Shown here one piece after another: positions 61,117 through 64,000 of a DNA stretch of 64,000 bases. The stretch is from the NCBI RefSeq assembly GCF_003149185.1, contig NZ_QGDO01000002.1, forward strand, positions 124,001 to 188,000. The letters are read 5' to 3'. Under the pieces are notes generated by a model, which saw only the letters and a list, made by a program, of their open reading frames with translations, was not told the origin of the DNA and did not search any database. The position numbers and the translations under genes were made by a program. Every line of letters starts with the position of its first letter. Position 1 is the first letter of the stretch. The stretch is from Sediminitomix flava. Its GTDB lineage: Bacteria; Bacteroidota; Bacteroidia; Cytophagales; Flammeovirgaceae.

Positions 61117-63480
61117 ATGAAGATCTATCTGACCCTTACCACCATCCTTTTATCTTTATTATTCTCTGCAAATTTGAATGCTCAAACAGAGCTCCCACAA
61201 AAAAGAAAATCTGTTGGTGTGGTATTCAGTGGTGGAGGCGCAAAAGGCATTGCCCTTGTTGGAGTACTAAAAGTGCTAGAAGAGAATGGAATCCCTATCG
61301 ACTACATCACAGGAACCTCAATGGGTGCTATCATTGGAGGATTTTATGCCGCAGGCTATAACGCCCATGAATTAGACAGTATAATTCGTTCTGAAGATTT
61401 TCAAATTTGGACAAGTGGCGACCTTCCTTTACAAGAACGAAATTTATTTTGGAGCAAACCTCCATCTCCTGGTTGGGTGGATTTACAAGTTTCATTAGAT
61501 TCATCTCTTCAAACCACTTTCCAACGTAGTTTTCTAAGTGATGCTTCTCTAAATTTTGCTTTATCATCATTCTTATTTGAAGCAAGTGACAAATCGAATT
61601 ACAACTTTGATAGTCTGCCCATCCCATTCCGATGTGTTGCATCAAATGTTTTTTCCAAAAAACAGGTCATCCTAAAAGAAGGAGATTTAGCACAGTCTAT
61701 ACGAGCATCAATGGCTGTCCCTTTGGTTTATAGACCTGTGAAAATCGATAATCGATATTTATTTGATGGATTAGTCTACAATAACTTTCCAGTAAGTGTG
61801 ATGATTGATGAATTCAACCCTGATGTGATTATTGGCGTGAACCTAGGTACAGAAGAAGGTTTTGAAGGCTATCCCGAAGGACAAGATGAAGAATTAATCA
61901 AGAACAGTATGAATGTCATTACCTTCTTGATGTCAGATAAGTCCAAACCCACCAAATATCTCAAAGAGAAAGATATTTACATTCCGCTTCCTGTAGATGA
62001 TTATTTTCAGCTAGATTTTTCCCCTGTAGATTCACTTATCAAAATAGGGACAGAACAGACCGAGAGCTACATTGATGAAATTCTAGAAAAAGTAGGTCCA
62101 CTTCCCGAAGACCGATCACGTTATCGAGAGTCTTTAGTAGATTATGACCATGATAAGGAAATCGTACAAAAAGTTGTCACAGACTTAAGAATGACAAAAA
62201 GACAACAACGTTTTGTTCGAAGAATCATTAAAGATAAAAATGAAGACCTGATTTCTCTTCAACAAACAAATGACAGATATAATAAACTGATTTCAACAAC
62301 ATACTTTAAGGACATAAATCCATATTTCATAACGGATATAAGTACAGGACTACCAAAATTTTATTTAGACTTTAATCCCGAAAGCAAACTGAACTTAAAC
62401 CTTGGTGGTAATGTGGCTACTTTTGCCAATAGTCAGGTTTACTTTGATATCAATATGGATTTCCTAAGCCAAAACCTCTATAATCTAGGTCTTAACCTTT
62501 TTGCAGGCATTTTCTACAAATCGAGTAAGTTTGAAGGCTCTGCTCTTTTTCCCGATAAAAAGAGTCTAAAACTCACACTTGATTTCACCCATATCGAAAG
62601 AGATTACACCCGAACCGATAACTTATTAACAAGTAATATTAGCCAAAGCACGTTGGTTGAAAGAAGTGAAAACTTTATAAATGCTAGCATAGACAAAGAA
62701 TTAGAAAAAAGAGATATTCTTTATTTTAGAGTTAGTAGCTACAATGCCAAGAATACATTTTTCAGAGATAATACACAGCCTTCTGAAAACTTTGCTTTAG
62801 ATATCAGTGGAAATGTAAGATACAATGCCGGCTTATTTGCAGTCGGCTATCTATATGATAAACTCAACGACCCCAACTACCCTACAAATGGTGCTAAATA
62901 TTTAGCAGAAGGTAAACTGATCATTGGTCACGAAGATTCAAAAGTCACTGATGATAGCGTACAAATAGACACTGATGCTAGTAGGAATTGGTTTCAAGTA
63001 AAAGGTCGAGCAGAAAAGTATTATGAAAAGGTAAAATGGGGATGGGGATTTTCAGCAGAAGCGCTATTCTCTACAGTACCCGAATTTGGTACTTACTCTG
63101 CGACACTTTTACACACACCTGTTTACTACCCCTTGAAAAACAGCTTCTTCAACTTTTCTAAAGCATTTAGAGCTTCCTCGTATTTAGCAGGATCACTTAC
63201 TCTTTATTACAAATTATCAAAGACGACCCAATTAAGAGCATCTGTCCATTCTTTTACAGGTTGGGGAAGAGTGGAAGAAGATGGAGAATTCAGTGAAATT
63301 CCAATTATAGAATACAACAACAATAACTCCGATACTGCTATAGACTTTTCTTTTGTTGCACAAACCCCTGTGGGACCTTTGTCACTGAGTACAAACTACT
63401 CAAGTGACCCTCAGATGGAATGGTCTTTCTACATTAATTTTGGATACCTGCTCTACAACCCTAATCGTTTTGAAGATTAA
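61117..63480 (+). CDS. Patatin-like phospholipase with C-terminal outer-membrane barrel
   Basis: 787 residues: signal peptide ending NLNAQ, patatin domain (about 32-320), a linker/POTRA-like part (about 340-410), and a C-terminal barrel of the bacterial-surface-antigen type. The oxyanion loop is GGGAKG (39-44), the nucleophile Ser68 is in GTSMG, and the partner Asp217 is in FDGLV, so the Ser-Asp dyad is complete. This layout matches PlpD-like (type Vd) autotransporters, though in many Bacteroidota the enzyme is thought to stay in the periplasm. Substrate: membrane or host lipids, unproven. Confidence 0.88.
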   Translation: MKIYLTLTTILLSLLFSANLNAQTELPQKRKSVGVVFSGGGAKGIALVGVLKVLEENGIPIDYITGTSMGAIIGGFYAAGYNAHELDSIIRSEDFQIWTSGDLPLQERNLFWSKPPSPGWVDLQVSLDSSLQTTFQRSFLSDASLNFALSSFLFEASDKSNYNFDSLPIPFRCVASNVFSKKQVILKEGDLAQSIRASMAVPLVYRPVKIDNRYLFDGLVYNNFPVSVMIDEFNPDVIIGVNLGTEEGFEGYPEGQDEELIKNSMNVITFLMSDKSKPTKYLKEKDIYIPLPVDDYFQLDFSPVDSLIKIGTEQTESYIDEILEKVGPLPEDRSRYRESLVDYDHDKEIVQKVVTDLRMTKRQQRFVRRIIKDKNEDLISLQQTNDRYNKLISTTYFKDINPYFITDISTGLPKFYLDFNPESKLNLNLGGNVATFANSQVYFDINMDFLSQNLYNLGLNLFAGIFYKSSKFEGSALFPDKKSLKLTLDFTHIERDYTRTDNLLTSNISQSTLVERSENFINASIDKELEKRDILYFRVSSYNAKNTFFRDNTQPSENFALDISGNVRYNAGLFAVGYLYDKLNDPNYPTNGAKYLAEGKLIIGHEDSKVTDDSVQIDTDASRNWFQVKGRAEKYYEKVKWGWGFSAEALFSTVPEFGTYSATLLHTPVYYPLKNSFFNFSKAFRASSYLAGSLTLYYKLSKTTQLRASVHSFTGWGRVEEDGEFSEIPIIEYNNNNSDTAIDFSFVAQTPVGPLSLSTNYSSDPQMEWSFYINFGYLLYNPNRFED

Positions 63481-63561
63481 AATATGAAACCTGAATTCAT
63501 CATTAAGCGTTAAACCATATTGTAATTCTTATTCAAAGAAAATCAAAATACGAAACAAAAG

Positions 63562-63918
63562 ATGATTGCAAAATATTTAGCCTCAGGTTTAGCCGTTTAT
63601 GCTGGAGCATGGCTTATGGACTATTTTAACTGGGGTGTATCAATTGATAACTACTGGACGGCTCTAATCGCTGCCATTATTATAGGCTTCCTTAATGCCA
63701 TTGTAAAACCAATCTTAACAATACTTACCATCCCTGTCACAATCTTGACATTTGGTCTGTTTCTAATTTTCATCAACACCTTGATGTTTTATTGGACAGG
63801 CTCATTGGTAGATGGTTTTGATGTTCAAAGTATGTGGGCTGCACTTGGGTTTAGTATTTTCTACAGCATTGCCCAAGGTTTTATCTTTGATGCTTTCGGA
63901 ATTAAAGAAAACAACTAA
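63562..63918 (+). CDS. Phage_holin_4_2-type (YvlD-like) membrane protein
   Basis: 118 residues with four hydrophobic helices (about 5-22, 32-53, 57-80, 90-110). FLNAIVKPILTILTIPVTILTFGLF-like block (about 44-68) with NxxxKPxL is the hallmark of this small family, common in bacteria outside phages. Despite the name there are no phage genes nearby, so lysis is unlikely. A terminator follows. Confidence 0.85.
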   Translation: MIAKYLASGLAVYAGAWLMDYFNWGVSIDNYWTALIAAIIIGFLNAIVKPILTILTIPVTILTFGLFLIFINTLMFYWTGSLVDGFDVQSMWAALGFSIFYSIAQGFIFDAFGIKENN

Positions 63919-63933
63919 TAAAACATTTAGTCT

Positions 63934-63973
63934 AATCCTCTATTTAAGTTAAATCTTTCCTAGAGGATTTTTT
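63934..63973 (+). terminator. Terminator of the holin-like gene
   Basis: Perfect 9-bp stem AATCCTCTA (63934-63942) with TAGAGGATT (63961-63969) across an 18-base loop, followed by six Ts. Confidence 0.82.
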
Positions 63974-64000
63974 ATGTCCGTATCAATCATCTTCTGTTCA

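Noticed and set aside
63562-63918. Prophage remnant suggested by the holin-like gene
   Set aside because: The family is widespread in non-phage contexts and no other phage gene is nearby.
1-64000. CRISPR arrays, insertion sequences, rRNA genes, toxin-antitoxin pairs
   Set aside because: No regularly spaced repeats, transposase genes, terminal inverted repeats or rRNA sequences were seen; the small tandem genes at 56987-57542 lack toxin-antitoxin features.

Overview
The window reads as a chromosome segment of a low-GC (roughly 35% by eye) member of the Bacteroidota, most likely a marine Cytophagales/Flammeovirgaceae-type bacterium. The evidence is the protein families (LruC-domain lipoprotein, DUF4421 barrel, helix-hairpin-helix plus barrel proteins, PorT-like barrel, RimO and SufB of the Bacteroidota kind), the lack of clear Shine-Dalgarno sequences, several TTG/GTG starts, and Bacteroidota-type -7 boxes (TAnnTTTG) ahead of many genes. 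No phage, insertion sequence, CRISPR array or rRNA operon is visible. One tRNA-Gly(GCC) gene is present. Genes lie on both strands in short units that are very often closed by a strong rho-independent terminator.

Layout. 0-5 kb: an H-NOX gas sensor with a cytosolic hybrid histidine kinase; then an arsenosugar-type arsenite methyltransferase (ArsM) divergent from an EgtB-like non-haem iron enzyme. 5-16.5 kb: DUF4421 barrel, arginase, a solitary sufB, a helix-hairpin-helix/barrel operon, a CsgG-like/LPP20-like pair and a Rof-like antiterminator. 16.5-26 kb: RhlE helicase, TrkA-TrkH potassium uptake, a nuoD-glycosyltransferase-biotinyl-domain unit, a membrane transglutaminase-like protein and a DUF1569-like lipoprotein. 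26-34 kb: RibD, Dcd, an AraC regulator next to a serine-type sulfatase, and the ergothioneine genes egtB-egtD. 34-48 kb: tRNA-Gly, ProC, PfkA with a structured leader, a duplicated ArsA ATPase, a large LruC lipoprotein, RimO, Hpt, an AlbA_2 protein, an XRE-S24 repressor and PepT. 48-64 kb: a secreted transglutaminase-like protein, methyltransferase, a 564-residue protein with a nucleoside-phosphorylase-like C-terminus, Na/Pi symporter, YpdA, PBP1A, two tandem small orphan genes, NhaC, GNAT, a double NTF2-like protein, a patatin-barrel protein and a small holin-like membrane protein.

How the genes connect. Most of the window is housekeeping. A loose theme is thiol and metalloid chemistry: ArsM, ArsA with all three As(III)-binding cysteines, two EgtB-family enzymes, EgtD, and a bacillithiol-type reductase (YpdA). 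They are not in one operon, so a shared role is inference. The less ordinary parts are (i) the divergent ArsM/EgtB-like pair, (ii) the foldable leader of TTG-initiated pfkA with two mutually exclusive pairings, (iii) complex-subunit genes sitting alone (sufB, nuoD), (iv) the cryptic phosphorylase-fold protein, and (v) two small tandem paralogues with no recognised family.
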